Source: Stemphylium vesicarium (taxonomy: Eukaryota; Ascomycota; Dothideomycetes; Pleosporales; Pleosporaceae). Taken from it: a stretch of 64,000 nucleotides of DNA. Every line of letters begins with the position of its first letter. Positions within the stretch are counted from its first letter, which is position 1. Where the stretch lies: contig QXCR01000065.1 of the NCBI GenBank assembly GCA_004380135.1, forward strand, positions 95,099 through 159,098, in the 5' to 3' direction. The notes beneath the pieces are model-generated. The model saw nothing but the letters and a program-made list of their open reading frames with translations. It was not told the DNA's origin and did no database searches. The translations under genes and the position numbers were made by a program. This document shows positions 48,139 to 58,875 of the stretch, piece after piece.

Positions 48139-49537
48139 TGTGGGAATACACAATGACTTGATCGTTTTTGAGCGAGAGATTATGCCTATATGTGGTCGGC
48201 TATAAGGATGCTGGTTGCTGGCTTCTTACTCTATTTTTACGGCCTAAGCTATGATATTATGATGGTGGAATACATGAATAACACAAGCGGCTCATTTGCT
48301 ATGACATGCACTTGAAATCTGGTGAAGAGACGCATCGTTGTTTGCATATGGGATGAAATGCACATTGGAAACGGGTTACAAGCCATCATACAACAAGTTC
48401 ATAAGTCCAAGGAACCACCCGCGCAGCTCCTCCAAAAGTAACGTTTCTTCGGCCCAAGGGCCCCCATAGCCCGAAAAACTCTCAGACCCGTAGTTACACA
48501 TGCCGCGATTTACCAGTTATCCACCCTTATCTCCCTCTTTAGTAATACAACATCGCCTGGAATAACCGTCAAAGGCGTCGGCAGACCGACTTTCGCGACA
48601 ATGCGGGTCCAGGTCCCGCCGCGAAAGTGGATCACCAAAGCTCTGCAAGCAAAATCAACACCACCCTCCACAGAAACTCAGAAGCTTCTACAAGATCTTC
48701 ATTCCAAACACCAGGACAGCGGGAACGGTGACATCGGGGCTCTCCCTAGCCCGACGACTTTGTTGTGCTCAGCCCTGCTGCACTGCAACCAAGCGACACC
48801 CACCATTCAGGTTCCGTGGAGAAAAGAAAAAGCGCAAAATAAGGTTCAAACTGGAGCTTAGCACCGAAGCCAAGAAAATGTGAGGAGAAGATCGTAGCCA
48901 ACTTTTCTTGGGTGAGCCACGATGAGGAGAGGATTCCCTCCCCCCCAAATTGCGTCATGGGGATCGGCGCCCCGGAGACTTTTGCGCGGCGCCATTTCGG
49001 GCCCAGCCACTTGGGATTTTCCTTCTCACCCCGTCTTTCTTGTCTTAGCCCGCGCTGCCAGCAAGGCGCAGCACAGCACAGCACGGCGGGGCAAGGCGAA
49101 AGAGCGATCAGGAAAGTGTCGCTGGGTTTGATTTCGGGATTAAGAAAGAGCTATTTGTGGTGCAGTGTCGCTGCTGCTTTTCTTTTCCGGAAACTGCTGT
49201 GGCGTTTAGCCCTGATTCTAATGATGTGCAGGTGTGTTGCGAGAGAATGAGGGAAGGCCTGGGAAGAGGCGTTGCGCACTAGGGTGATTTGAGATGGGCT
49301 GTGTTGGAGCTGAGCCATGTGATGATGATTAGCTGGGGGCTGTATGAGAGGTGGTGAGGGGATTGGATAGGACGGACGGTGGTGATGGCGTGAAAGTTGT
49401 ACATAAAGAGAGTGACAAACTCATGTTTACACGAGGTAAAATCAGCAGCATTACAGCCAAACAAAGGTACATCTCACAACGGCAACGACAGGCCCAATAC
49501 AACATCTACAAAACTACATCTTCAACACTTTACCACC
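48139..49537. other. 1.4 kb intergenic
   Basis: No supportable gene. Frames of up to 112 codons lack recognisable features. Short GC-rich runs occur near 48940-49090. Confidence 0.5.
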
Positions 49538-50065
49538 ATGTTCGGAAAGAGCGACAAGTCCAAAACGGACACCGCAGACCCAGCATCATCAGCATCAGCA
49601 TCCGATCCAGTCCCCCCATACCAATCCACAGACTCCACTCCACCACCAGACTACCACTCCGTCCAACGCGCCCTCTCAACCCTCTCAACCGGCGACCCCA
49701 ACGAAACAATCTCCGTGCCCATGATCTCCCGCACCGTCGCAAACAGCCTACACAACTACAACCCCTTCAGCCGCAAGCAAGGCGAGGTCAGACAATCCAT
49801 CATCGTCCGCCAGATGAAGCGCAGCCAGTATCTCGCGCACTATGCCAAAGACGCAGAGGGCAATTTCTGCGGCACAGGCACACCGGCCCCAGATCTCGGG
49901 CTGGTGTTTGTCCCTGCGAAGGGGAGTAGTGAGGATATGCTGAGGCAGGCGGAGGAGGTTGCGCTGAGGGTGCAGAGATTGAGGGGTGCGGGCATTGGGG
50001 ATTGGGGGAAGCCGATTTATGATGGTGCGGGGGGGTTGGGACCGCCGATGCCGCCGGTGGGGTGA
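49538..50065 (+). CDS. Conserved-looking hypothetical protein, 175 aa, with PPxY motif
   Basis: I do not recognise a family. The single exon has a good start context (CCACCATG). The N-terminal third is rich in Ser, Asp and Pro and contains PPDY, a PPxY-type ligand for WW domains such as those of Rsp5-family ubiquitin ligases. The middle and C-terminal parts are more ordered: SVPMISRTVANSLHNYNPF, then a predicted helix SEDMLRQAEEVALRVQRLRG, then a Gly/Pro-rich end. There is no signal peptide and no membrane segment. Codon use looks like the neighbours, and the frame runs from ATG to a stop without interruption, which supports a real gene. The frame continues upstream to 49397 without another good start. 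Confidence 0.65.
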   Translation: MFGKSDKSKTDTADPASSASASDPVPPYQSTDSTPPPDYHSVQRALSTLSTGDPNETISVPMISRTVANSLHNYNPFSRKQGEVRQSIIVRQMKRSQYLAHYAKDAEGNFCGTGTPAPDLGLVFVPAKGSSEDMLRQAEEVALRVQRLRGAGIGDWGKPIYDGAGGLGPPMPPVG

Positions 50066-50317
50066 GGTTGGTGTTGCACAGTGAATGTGGTTGTTTAGGA
50101 ATGTCTCAGCCTGCTGGGGTAGGCGTTCGTGTTGTATTACCATCTGGAGTCGTTGGCTGTTCTAATTACTCATATCAATCCACATATCCGTCATTAGTAG
50201 TTCATGCCAGCTAAATATCCTCCCACAGTGTGATGTTGAACTTTACAAACCTGAGCGATAAACTTCAAAGAGGTTTGAATAAGATTCCATTGCTGACGAC
50301 CTCTTTCGAGGGCATGT

Positions 50318-51232
50318 CTAGTAGTACCCCTTATCATCCCAAGGACTTCTTCTCTTAGCCCATTCCTCAATGGGCGTCAACTCCACGCCCAGCTCTTCAA
50401 CCACAGGCTTCATGTCGACATTGAAAGGCTCATCCTCGGCCTCATTGTAATACGTATACGCTTTGAACATCTGATTCACTACTGTTTCCATCTCCAGTCC
50501 TCGTCCCTGCATTGTCTTGCTGATCTTGTCGCAAAAGTCCGCGACAGTCTGGTTCTTGTAACTGAGTTCCCTGTCCCAGGCCTTTGATAGCTTTTCAGTG
50601 AGCTGCGAGAGGACGACGGTTTCCGGTCCACCGACAGGTATGTCGCGTCCAGCGAGCTCGGGATGGTGCATTGCAGCCACCATTATCTGTGCGACGTCGT
50701 GGTGACAGATCCACGATACACGAAGGTCGGGTTTGTGGCAGTATACGACAGTCTGCCTGTCACGAATTGGAGGTAGAGCCCAGCCTTCGAGGAGGTTATC
50801 GAGGTATACTACTGGCTCGATGCTGATCACTGGTACAAAGTCGCGCAGCAACGACCTCATTTCCCTTCGATCGTCTTGGGCCGTGATATCCTGTGGTTCT
50901 TTCGGTACAGGCATACTTGTGTTGAACAAGATCAAAGGAACATTGGCCTTCTTGGCAGCTTCGCTGATGTTTCTCGCGGCTGCAATGATGGGCTTCGATT
51001 TGTTGAATGAGGTTGATGGCAGGTTGACGAATACTCGGTCTGCGCCCTGCAGTACCCTGTCGATGGCGTCTTTATTGGAGAAGTCTGCCGCAAAGGTTTC
51101 GACTTGCTTTCCATCAACCAGAATTGGTTGGGGATTGCGACTAACTGCGACGACAGAATGTCCTGCTCGTGCGAGGGCGTGAACTTGGTGGCGACCCTGG
51201 ACGCCGGAGGCGCCGAAGACGATTACGCGCAT
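50318..51232 (-). CDS. NmrA-like NAD(P)-binding protein
   Basis: Atypical short-chain dehydrogenase fold of the NmrA/HSCARG group, whose members act as redox sensors or as isoflavone-reductase-like enzymes. The single exon encodes 304 residues. The dinucleotide-binding motif GASGVQG lies at residues 8-14 after the first beta strand (MRVIVF). The second strand is VVAVSRNP, where Arg favours NADP(H). The catalytic Tyr-x3-Lys of classical dehydrogenases is not evident, as in other NmrA proteins. The C-terminal half (AGRDIPVGGPETVVLSQLTE) is typical. It is followed on its 5' side by a 3.2 kb gene-free interval that separates it from the divergent bZIP gene. Confidence 0.87.
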   Translation of the reverse strand: MRVIVFGASGVQGRHQVHALARAGHSVVAVSRNPQPILVDGKQVETFAADFSNKDAIDRVLQGADRVFVNLPSTSFNKSKPIIAAARNISEAAKKANVPLILFNTSMPVPKEPQDITAQDDRREMRSLLRDFVPVISIEPVVYLDNLLEGWALPPIRDRQTVVYCHKPDLRVSWICHHDVAQIMVAAMHHPELAGRDIPVGGPETVVLSQLTEKLSKAWDRELSYKNQTVADFCDKISKTMQGRGLEMETVVNQMFKAYTYYNEAEDEPFNVDMKPVVEELGVELTPIEEWAKRRSPWDDKGYY

Positions 51233-54200
51233 CTTATTGACTTGATCGTTTTGTAAGGGTTCGTGGATGTCAAACCTTTAGGTATCTCAGGGCAGTTTTG
51301 GGCGACGAATACAGATGCAGGGTCGCGGCTACTGTATATGGTGGCGACATCTGGAGTGGGGAGACGGGCGGAGTCGATCAGCCGCCGATAGATGCCTTAG
51401 TCGGAAAATCATATCCGCATGGAGCACCTGAGGTTCGTTTTCATGATTTTACTGACACAGCCTATGTACTAGAGCCTTGCAAATCTGATTTTACGTTTTA
51501 AGGTTCATAGAGGGCCCTTGCCTTTGTTGTTTCGGTTCCAAGCTCCTTCTTAGTACAGAATGCGGACCTCCGATGCCACCCTTGAATGTCTGGACATTCA
51601 GCTGATCTGTTCAGAGATTAACCCCAATAACGATCAATCGACTGTGCAGTCACGTCGCCTTCTTTAGTGTCATTTGGTATAACAGCTGTAATGGGCTCGT
51701 GTTCATAGGCTGTCCAGCTCTATTTAATGGTACCATCCACTTCGTGCTGCGAGCGATGTCAGACATACGGGAAATACGGCCAGGGATATGCAATCAGTAC
51801 TCCAGTCCGATGAACAGAATGATGCCTACTTTCGCCTCATTCTCAGAGAATCCGAACGCGTAACCTTTTAATTCGCGTCCCAACTGATGGTCTCGAGGTA
51901 TTATGGTTCCCTGGTTCTCTAATATGCGGGAGTAAGGTGATCAAAGTGTCAAGGGTACAAATGGCCGACGGCGACGCAGAAGCAGAAGCGGCAATTCTCG
52001 GAACTTAGAAAGTAATTGTTGACAATGACGATTAGGCAGCATTACAAAATCGCCACAAAAGAGCAATACCTTGGGGTCAAGGCTGAACTTATTGATACCA
52101 GTGAACATGGAGGGAATGAGATGAAAGATTAACAAACCACCAGATCGAGCGGAATGATAACATGCCAAGCGTCTGCATGCGGAAAGTCTACGGAGATCAT
52201 CATACCAGTGTCTGAGAGCGTTTTCGTGGAAGTCGGGGGCATACCACTTAACAATAGAAATGGTATGTTGTATATGGGATTCTCCTAGCAAAGTCTTCTC
52301 AGTCACATGTTCGGCCTCACTAAGCTTTGTTCTAGTTTTGTTGGTGAGCTATCATACCCTGGCGTATTAGTAGCGCTTCCAGACCCCGAGAATCTTCGTC
52401 TCTGTAAGTAGAGGACCGGTGAATGAGTTCATATTTGATGGGCGTCATCAAATGTTCCCGCCTGCCGTGTCTTTTTGTTATCCTGTCGTGCCGCGGAAGA
52501 CTAATGTGGCCTATCCAATTTGGCTGGGCTTGAGGAAGCCAACTATCCAACCGATCCGCAGCTCAAGACACGATATCGATCTTTGTATATATCCCGCTCC
52601 GCGGATCGGTGGTGTTGAGTTCTGAAGAACGCATGTGACGCTGCTTACGACGCCTAATTCGTGCATTCGAAAAGTGGAGTCGAACGCCGTGCATTTCCAA
52701 ACAGCGGAATATGGAGAGAGAAGGAATCGCATTGTCGTTTCAAGTAATCTCCTCCGACGGCAGCCGAAAGCTGTGTTTGTTTTCATTGGAGCACGGAACA
52801 TGTCGCCGATCATGTTGCTGCTGAAGGTTTCCCGAGGAGCGGGAACTAGTGGCCGACGCAGCCCTGTGTGGGATTCAAGACGGACGTTATGTCCTGTTGC
52901 ATAATCTAAAGCCCTTATCGTATGCATTTTTTAGAGGGTCATAGGCTTACACGAGACGGGTAAATGGTGTAGAATCAGCACTATGATAGTTGGGGAACGT
53001 TGCCCTGGTGGTCATGACCTAGCGACAAACCATGGCGGGAAGAGTACCCCGGGAGATTAGGATCCATCTTTACCTCCCTTGCCAATACGCCGGCATTATA
53101 CTTGCTACCGTGAGGTGTCTGCCAATCATAAGCTCAAAGTGCCGTCGGGGGAGTTCCCCGGAAGATGACGTCGTCACGTGGAAAGCAGAGCTGCAACTAT
53201 TTACTACACAGAAATGCGGAAGAGTTTTCGGGTTCGCCTTAGGCTGAGAGTCGCCAGGTCGCGAAGATGAGGAGACGTGTTTGTTTTTCGAGGAATTAAG
53301 TTCGCACCATGATAGGCAGGACCTGGTACTCAAAAGAAACCGCTTTGTCGTAGCGTAGTCGAAACCGTTGCGCACGCGTCCAAGTGGCCTGTGACCTCAT
53401 CGCCGCATAAGCCGCGCCTTTTGTAGGGAAGGTAGAGACGACCTTTGATTTTACTGCTGCCGCGCGCTCCGCTGTGTCGAGCCAACGACAAACCCCTCGT
53501 ATGGCTTGCTATGCGAAACTTTCCAAAAGCCATATTGCAAGCCGATAGAGAGAAATGGGCGGGCCCACATCCGCGGCACTAGTCACGAGCAGCCTTAGCG
53601 CGGGGAAGCTAAGTGCTTTGCCCTACCAGCTTGCGTAGAAACGCTGTCTCGCATCACCCACACTCCCACCAGCTATCTCGTTATATCCCCCTTGTAAGCA
53701 AACAGACCGACGTCTCGCCGTATCGCGTGCTGTACCCGACTGCACCGATCGCTAAGACACCTACTTTTGCCTTTCCTATTCAACACCTTCAACGATGGTT
53801 AAACATGCAAAAACCAACCTTCGCAAGTGCGTGTCTTTATTTGCATAGAAATGCAGTGCGATTACCCCATGATTGGTTACAGTCAACGTCACCGTGCCGT
53901 TTTGAGCCCCGATTTGTCTCGTCGATCGCGCGCGGGCAAGTCTTCCGCCCCGTCATGGTACTTTGTCCCCGGAATTAAACCGTTGGCTGGTGTACCAATC
54001 CGTTGACTAGTCGTGAATCCAGTGTGCTCGCCTATTGCTAGCAGTGCCCCACCAGAGCTGCGGCTGTAAATGCCTTCGGCAAGGGTAGCTCTTGCTAATA
54101 TGCCGCCCATGGTCGTGGCCTGCAGTAACCAAGATGAACAGATGGGTCCCTCCCCTTGGTATGATGACGATTCTGCGTGAGATATGAAACCCGTGGTCCG

Positions 54201-54412
54201 CCTATGTACCCTTGTTTTCCATTCAACCTATCCTGCACCCCAGATAGTAATTTTACCCCCAAAGACAGCATCTTTACTCGTGTACCTCACTTCGCAACCA
54301 TCAACACTTGAATGTTCCACTAGAAGGCTCCTTCCGACAACGCCTTGAGCTCACCAATCGTGGACCTTACGTCTACTCAACGTAGTGGCTGGTTCATTCT
54401 CTTAAGGTCGAT
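51233..54412. promoter_or_regulatory. 3.2 kb gene-free interval between divergent NmrA-like and bZIP genes
   Basis: Frames of up to 139 codons occur but the ones checked begin with non-ATG codons or lack any recognised domain. The composition is balanced. A combined CRE-like and E-box element lies at 53166-53180. The size suggests a complex regulatory region or decayed sequence. Confidence 0.5.
53166..53180. promoter_or_regulatory. Overlapping CRE-like inverted repeat and CACGTG box
   Basis: TGACG-T-CGTCA is an 11 bp inverted repeat (53166-53176) directly overlapped by CACGTG (53175-53180). TGACGTCA-like sites bind ATF/CREB-type bZIP proteins, and such a protein is encoded 1.2 kb downstream. 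Binding or autoregulation is inference. Confidence 0.3.
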
Positions 54413-55234
54413 ATGACGACTACCATTTTAATACCACCTCGCAATACTTCGTTAGAGGATCCAGAGATATATAATCGGACAATATCGATCATGTCGAGTG
54501 ATTATGACAGATACCTACCTCGCTTCCCTTCAGACGATGCTCCAACACCGAATAGTGACCACAACCAAGACCCTCGGCACGAAATTCAAGAACAGAGGCC
54601 TCACCATGTTTGGAATCCGCCCCCATTTCCGATTAGACCGTCAACAACTGCGCAAAGCCCATTCGATTCGGACGCAATCATAAACACGAGCCAGCTGCCG
54701 CCCGCCATTATCAGCCCTGCCGCCTTTTCCAATCCGATGTTCACGTCGATGAACTCAGCAGCTCGATTACATGACCCCGTAATGACTATCTCTCCATCCC
54801 AAACTCATTTCGACTCCAACGTTTCGCCATCGGTTATCAGCGAATCCGACCAGTCTCGCCGGGATAGTGTATATTCGAGAGAGGAAGACTCGGAATGGAG
54901 GGCATCACAGCCACAAACCATCAAGGGGCGAAAGCGCACAACGAAACATGTCGAACCGGGCTCGGCACGGGCTATCTCTCTAAAGAAGAACCGCGAAGCT
55001 GCTAGCAAATGTCGAAGGAAGCAAAAAGCAGAGCAAGAGGCATTAGCCGAAAAGTCCCGAGATTCTGAAGCGGCTAATCGGTTGTTACGGGCAGAAAAGC
55101 AAATGCTGCAGAACGAGGTGCAACAACTCAAAGCGCTACTTGGGCAGCATGTGAACTGCCCCGACCAACGAATAGCGCGATACCTACAGATGCAAGCAGA
55201 CCGCTTGGCTTCATCGCCCATGTATCGACCGTAG
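54413..55234 (+). CDS. bZIP transcription factor, ATF/CREB type
   Basis: Sequence-specific regulator, probably of stress or developmental genes as for AtfA/AtfB relatives. The single exon encodes 273 residues. The basic region KKNREAASKCRRKQK (about residues 191-205) has the NxxAAxxCR core of the ATF/CREB group. It is followed by a leucine zipper running to about residue 243, with heptads through EKSRDSEAANRLLRAEKQ. Then come HVNCPDQRI and a short tail. The N-terminal 180 residues are low in structure, rich in Ser, Pro, Thr and Asn, and hold a likely activation region. The first ATG (54413) is used. A second ATG at 54491 would remove 26 residues. Confidence 0.9.
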   Translation: MTTTILIPPRNTSLEDPEIYNRTISIMSSDYDRYLPRFPSDDAPTPNSDHNQDPRHEIQEQRPHHVWNPPPFPIRPSTTAQSPFDSDAIINTSQLPPAIISPAAFSNPMFTSMNSAARLHDPVMTISPSQTHFDSNVSPSVISESDQSRRDSVYSREEDSEWRASQPQTIKGRKRTTKHVEPGSARAISLKKNREAASKCRRKQKAEQEALAEKSRDSEAANRLLRAEKQMLQNEVQQLKALLGQHVNCPDQRIARYLQMQADRLASSPMYRP

Positions 55235-55503
55235 TACCGAAAAGCGGTGCGGGCGCTGTTTCCTCTACTGGAACCTGAGACCCTGCAGATCTCGCAAATT
55301 CTGTCTTTGACAATGCCTCTTGCAGTCAACTCCCAAGACATCCGAAGCCTACGACCGGCATCTCATCACACTCGAAGGAATGGCGAACAGGAAGGGCATA
55401 CGCATATGATTGGAGGTAGAGGTTGTGCAACGCGAATGTCAGGAAGTGACGAAGGGTATCAGTTTCGGCCAAGTTATTGGGACGACATTCATCTTTTACG
55501 CGG

Positions 55504-55761
55504 TTAGTCAAACTTTTGAGAGCTCTGCCTGAACAAGATCAGATGTTTTTCGCACCTACCCTTACTTGTGATGACCCATGATGTGGCTTCCTTGACTATC
55601 ACTACAGTTCCTTCCCCCATCAGAAACCCAAGACGCGCAGCTTCGGACAGGGCTCCGAAAGTACCCACGCTTGCGCGTCCCTCCTTAGCGTTTCTTTTGC
55701 CAGTTCCGAATTTCGCTTGATCTTCGTCATCCAATTGCGTTCCATCTTCCCCACTGCACAT
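55504..55761 (-). CDS. Possible small protein, 85 aa (low confidence)
   Basis: An open frame with a true ATG (55761) and balanced composition: an acidic start (MCSGEDGTQLDDEDQ), a Gly/Ala-rich middle (ASVGTFGALSEAARLGFLMG), and a hydrophobic TVVIVKEATSWVIT stretch. I recognise no family. A GTAAGG donor-like site follows the hydrophobic stretch, so it could be a first exon, but no good downstream exon was found. It lies between the bZIP and pentapeptide-repeat genes and may be chance. Confidence 0.22.
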   Translation of the reverse strand: MCSGEDGTQLDDEDQAKFGTGKRNAKEGRASVGTFGALSEAARLGFLMGEGTVVIVKEATSWVITSKGRCEKHLILFRQSSQKFD

Positions 55762-55875
55762 TGCAATTGCAGCTGCTAACTAATTCAGCCTAAAGATGAT
55801 CACACGCGATGCGGAGAGTAGCGCAACACCACATACCCAACACCAACGATAAAGCCTGTACCGCACTGCCACGCC

Positions 55876-56885
55876 ATGGACACTGGCAGCGAAGATAAGC
55901 AACACCAGAATATTACCGTGAAGGATATAACCGACTATTCACACGCGTTTACCGCCGATGACTGGGTTAATTCCATATCAGAATCCTCTTCGGCGCCAAC
56001 ACACTACGATTGGGTCATCGACCCACTCTTGCAAAACTGCGATACCCCAGGCTGGCTTGTCACAAAACTGGAGGAGGATGTGGAGGCTTTCTATAATGCG
56101 GCCACCGGCATGTTCATAGGGCACAGTGCTATGAAAGTCCACCCAGAACTGGCCGACTTCGCGGCCCATTCAACGCCGCGTTATCTCTGGGCTGCATTCC
56201 TCAGTCCGTGGGATTGGACGTGTGATCTGGACAATTGGGGCGAGTAATGGGAGTTGGTATTGCGCAGGTGCGCTAAGATCTTCAACGGGTATCCTTTGGA
56301 TGCTCTGCCGTTTCGCATACCCGCGGTGCTGAATCACGAGGGCGAGTATACGGTGCAGAGTTGGGACGCGCCGTATCGATGGTACGCTCTTCCCATTCTC
56401 GTGCTGGCTCTTTCCTTACGATTTGCAGGTGCATCGACGCTGGGCAAGGAAAGATCGAAGGGTTCAACAACGAGCTCAAACAACTCCGCGTCTGGAACTT
56501 CGTCTCGCAGCGCTGCTTACTGGCAAACTCTGCTTGGGAAAACGTCACGGTGACGAATTCCAGTTTCATTCGGTGTACCCTCCGCGACACGGTGTTCTCC
56601 AACGTCCATTTCTTGAACTGCACTTTTGTCGGCGTCGACTTTCGCTACGTTATCATCAGGGACAGTCTCATCACGAGTACCACGTTGACAGCGACAGAGT
56701 TCCGAACATGCAGATTTCGCGGTGTAAGTTGGGCGTATAACGACTTTCGGAATACGTTGGTGAAGAGTGTCAATTCCCGCATGTCGACCTGGACGTATGT
56801 TCATTACTGGGATGTAATTTTGAACGACTTTACCGAGAAGCATGGGTCAGAGCATTGGGTGAAGATGTTTGGTCTTACGTTGTGA
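55876..56885 (+). CDS. Pentapeptide-repeat protein of unknown function
   Basis: The best model has exons 55876-56219, 56268-56381 and 56429-56885. The introns are 48 bp (GTGTGA...CAG) and 47 bp (GTACGC...CAG), giving 304 residues. The first intron removes an in-frame TAA at 56245. The C-terminal half (coding 56508-56762) contains about 17 successive five-residue units with a hydrophobic fifth position, for example TNSSF IRCTL RDTVF SNVHF. These predict a right-handed quadrilateral beta-helix. The N-terminal half is acidic and Trp-rich with no recognised domain. No signal peptide is seen. Pentapeptide-repeat proteins are common in bacteria and less so in fungi. Their roles vary (DNA mimicry, scaffolding), so no function is assigned. 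The weak GTGTGA donor is the main uncertainty. Confidence 0.7.
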
Positions 56886-57194
56886 TGATTATCTATTGGT
56901 TGGTATCTATGAATCTATATATGTACAGTGTATTTGACTGTGGATGGCTCGTTGGGGCCAGAGTACTGAGTGCTGGAACGGTGTCCTAGCCTCTTCTCTC
57001 CCTGTGTGATATAACGTGAAACTGCGCCTTTTTACTAAGAGCGTCTTTGTTGCTCCGAAATTCTGTGTGATGTTTCTCGCATCTTTCCGGGTGTCCTGAT
57101 TCCTTCAAGTCGTAGCCGCTGTTGCGCGCCCGGTCTTCGTATCACGTGTAAATTAGTAAACAAAAGCTTGCATATGCTCGTACATACTCTGACC
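56886..57194. other. Intergenic between convergent genes
   Basis: 309 bp with two 3' ends. Nothing else is seen. Confidence 0.6.
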
Positions 57195-58338
57195 TCATCC
57201 TCTAGATGGCGTCCATCCACCAGTGTGCATTCCGTTCTTAGTCCTATGGCTGTCGACCATCTGCTCCTCATCTTGGATGAAAGAATCATCGCCGCTCTGT
57301 TGAAGTTCCAAATGCGATCCATCCCTCAGCCTCTTCTGGTACGTCTCCGTAACCTGACTAGGGTGAGTCCAGTTGAACGCTACCATCGCGAAAAGCATGA
57401 GCGTCGCATCGAACACGTAGAGGAATACTTCGTTGCTCAGAAGATATCCTGCATTTCCTTGAATGTATTCCACCACACGGAAGATGCTTCGGATCAGAAT
57501 GAGGGTACTGGCAAAGTATAGGGTGAAGAGATGGCGTTTCCAGGGCAGCGCGTGTAGCTCGTTTCGGGACAATACACTGGTTGCGGAGATGGTGGACTGG
57601 CGATTCCTTCGGGATTTCAGGAGCGAGGAGGGGCCGTAGCGCTTTTTGAGTGGAAGATCCCTGACGAGGCGGTAGTGGAAGACTGCGGAAACGACGATGA
57701 AGAGACCGAAGAAGATGAGTTGGACGAAGAGACCTCCGATGATGATCTGTTCGCCGAGATGCATGGAGTCTACAGTGCCTCCGGCTTGGATACCGCCACC
57801 TATATGACATTGTCAGCGCTGCACGTTGAAGTCCAATGCAAGTTGTTCGACGCACCAGAGCCCTGCATCAAGAAACTGAGCACATCTCCCGCAACGAAGA
57901 TCTTGGTAAGCCACTTCTGTCGCACTAGCGAGTACCGCTCTCCATCGGTCATCAGAATGATGCGGCCAAGTATTATGTAGATCGAGGCAGCGAATAATGC
58001 CGGTGCGAGTAGAATGAGCAGCGACTGCATGATGAAAGGACCGAGTGCCCAAACATCGTCGTGGGAGAGGTAGCGTCCGATGAAACCGATTACTTCAACT
58101 ATCAGCGCATTAGCATGCCGTTGCATAAAGCAAACAAAGGTGCAGTCTTACAGATGCCTCCAATAATAAGTGGCATGAAGTACCATGTTCTCTTCTTGAA
58201 GAGCTGGAAGATGTGCGCAAGCGTGGTGAGGCCGAACGTAACGACGAAGATGATCGCAGCGACCTGGGAAGGGATGTATCGGTATAGGACGTAAGCGTTC
58301 GGATCGTCCAGCGCGGGCCGGGTTATGTTGTCGGACAT
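57195..58338 (-). CDS. RTA1-like membrane protein
   Basis: Fungus-specific seven-helix family whose members include yeast Rta1 (7-aminocholesterol resistance) and Rsb1 (sphingoid base export). Minus-strand exons are 58338-58152, 58098-57856 and 57799-57195. Introns are 53 bp (GTAAGA...TAG) and 56 bp (GTGCGT...TAG), giving 344 residues. Splicing restores the family hallmarks LIIGGIFEVIGFIGR, where the first junction falls, and DVLSFLMQGSGGGIQAGG, at the second junction. Seven hydrophobic helices are visible. The C-terminal tail is hydrophilic and probably cytosolic. The ATG at 58338 gives MSDNITRP with an N-glycosylation sequon near the extracellular N terminus. The frame is open upstream but adds no typical sequence. 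It is flanked by regulators. Confidence 0.92.
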
Positions 58339-58875
58339 GGTAAAACTGGTCTGGTATACGACGTCAAAGAAGGGAATAGTTGGACTGGATAACACTCAGA
58401 ATCGGCAGAAAGAGATATTTGAGCATCTTAAACAACAAATGCATCGCCGGACGTTGCTAAATTCGTCACTCGCCCGTACGAGATACGCTTCCCGCCGAGT
58501 TGGCGAGGTACGAAATACGACGCCAAGACGCCCCGATTGCCTGGACATAAACGCGATTAGTGGGGCGCGTATTGGCCGTATGAGCAAAAATGCGCTAGCC
58601 GGGTCGATTTGGCGTTAAAACATGCAATCTGCTCTTTCTGCTTTTGCACTGCCCTTATCGACCTTCCCCAAGCTACGTGAGGTTTTCGCAAGATTCGCCT
58701 ATTGCGGCTTCGCCCTACATCCTTGAGGAGAAGCGATGCAATCCTTTTGCGGTTGCGCAGCCTCGCGACCTTGGTAACCACCTGGACGGAACGTGCGACT
58801 AGTTAACAAAACAACAAGACAGTGGTAGATTCGGGCAAAGCGACGATGGTATTAGTGATGTTTGCGAAATCGGGC
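58339..58875. other. Intergenic, RTA1 promoter and 3' end of Zn2Cys6 gene
   Basis: 537 bp without a supportable gene. Confidence 0.55.

Noticed and set aside
56242..56267. In-frame TAA in the pentapeptide-repeat gene, readable as a nonsense (RIP-like) mutation or as a 24-base micro-intron
   Set aside because: A normal 48 bp intron (56220-56267, GTGTGA...CAG, matching phase) removes the stop, so no mutation or micro-intron is needed.
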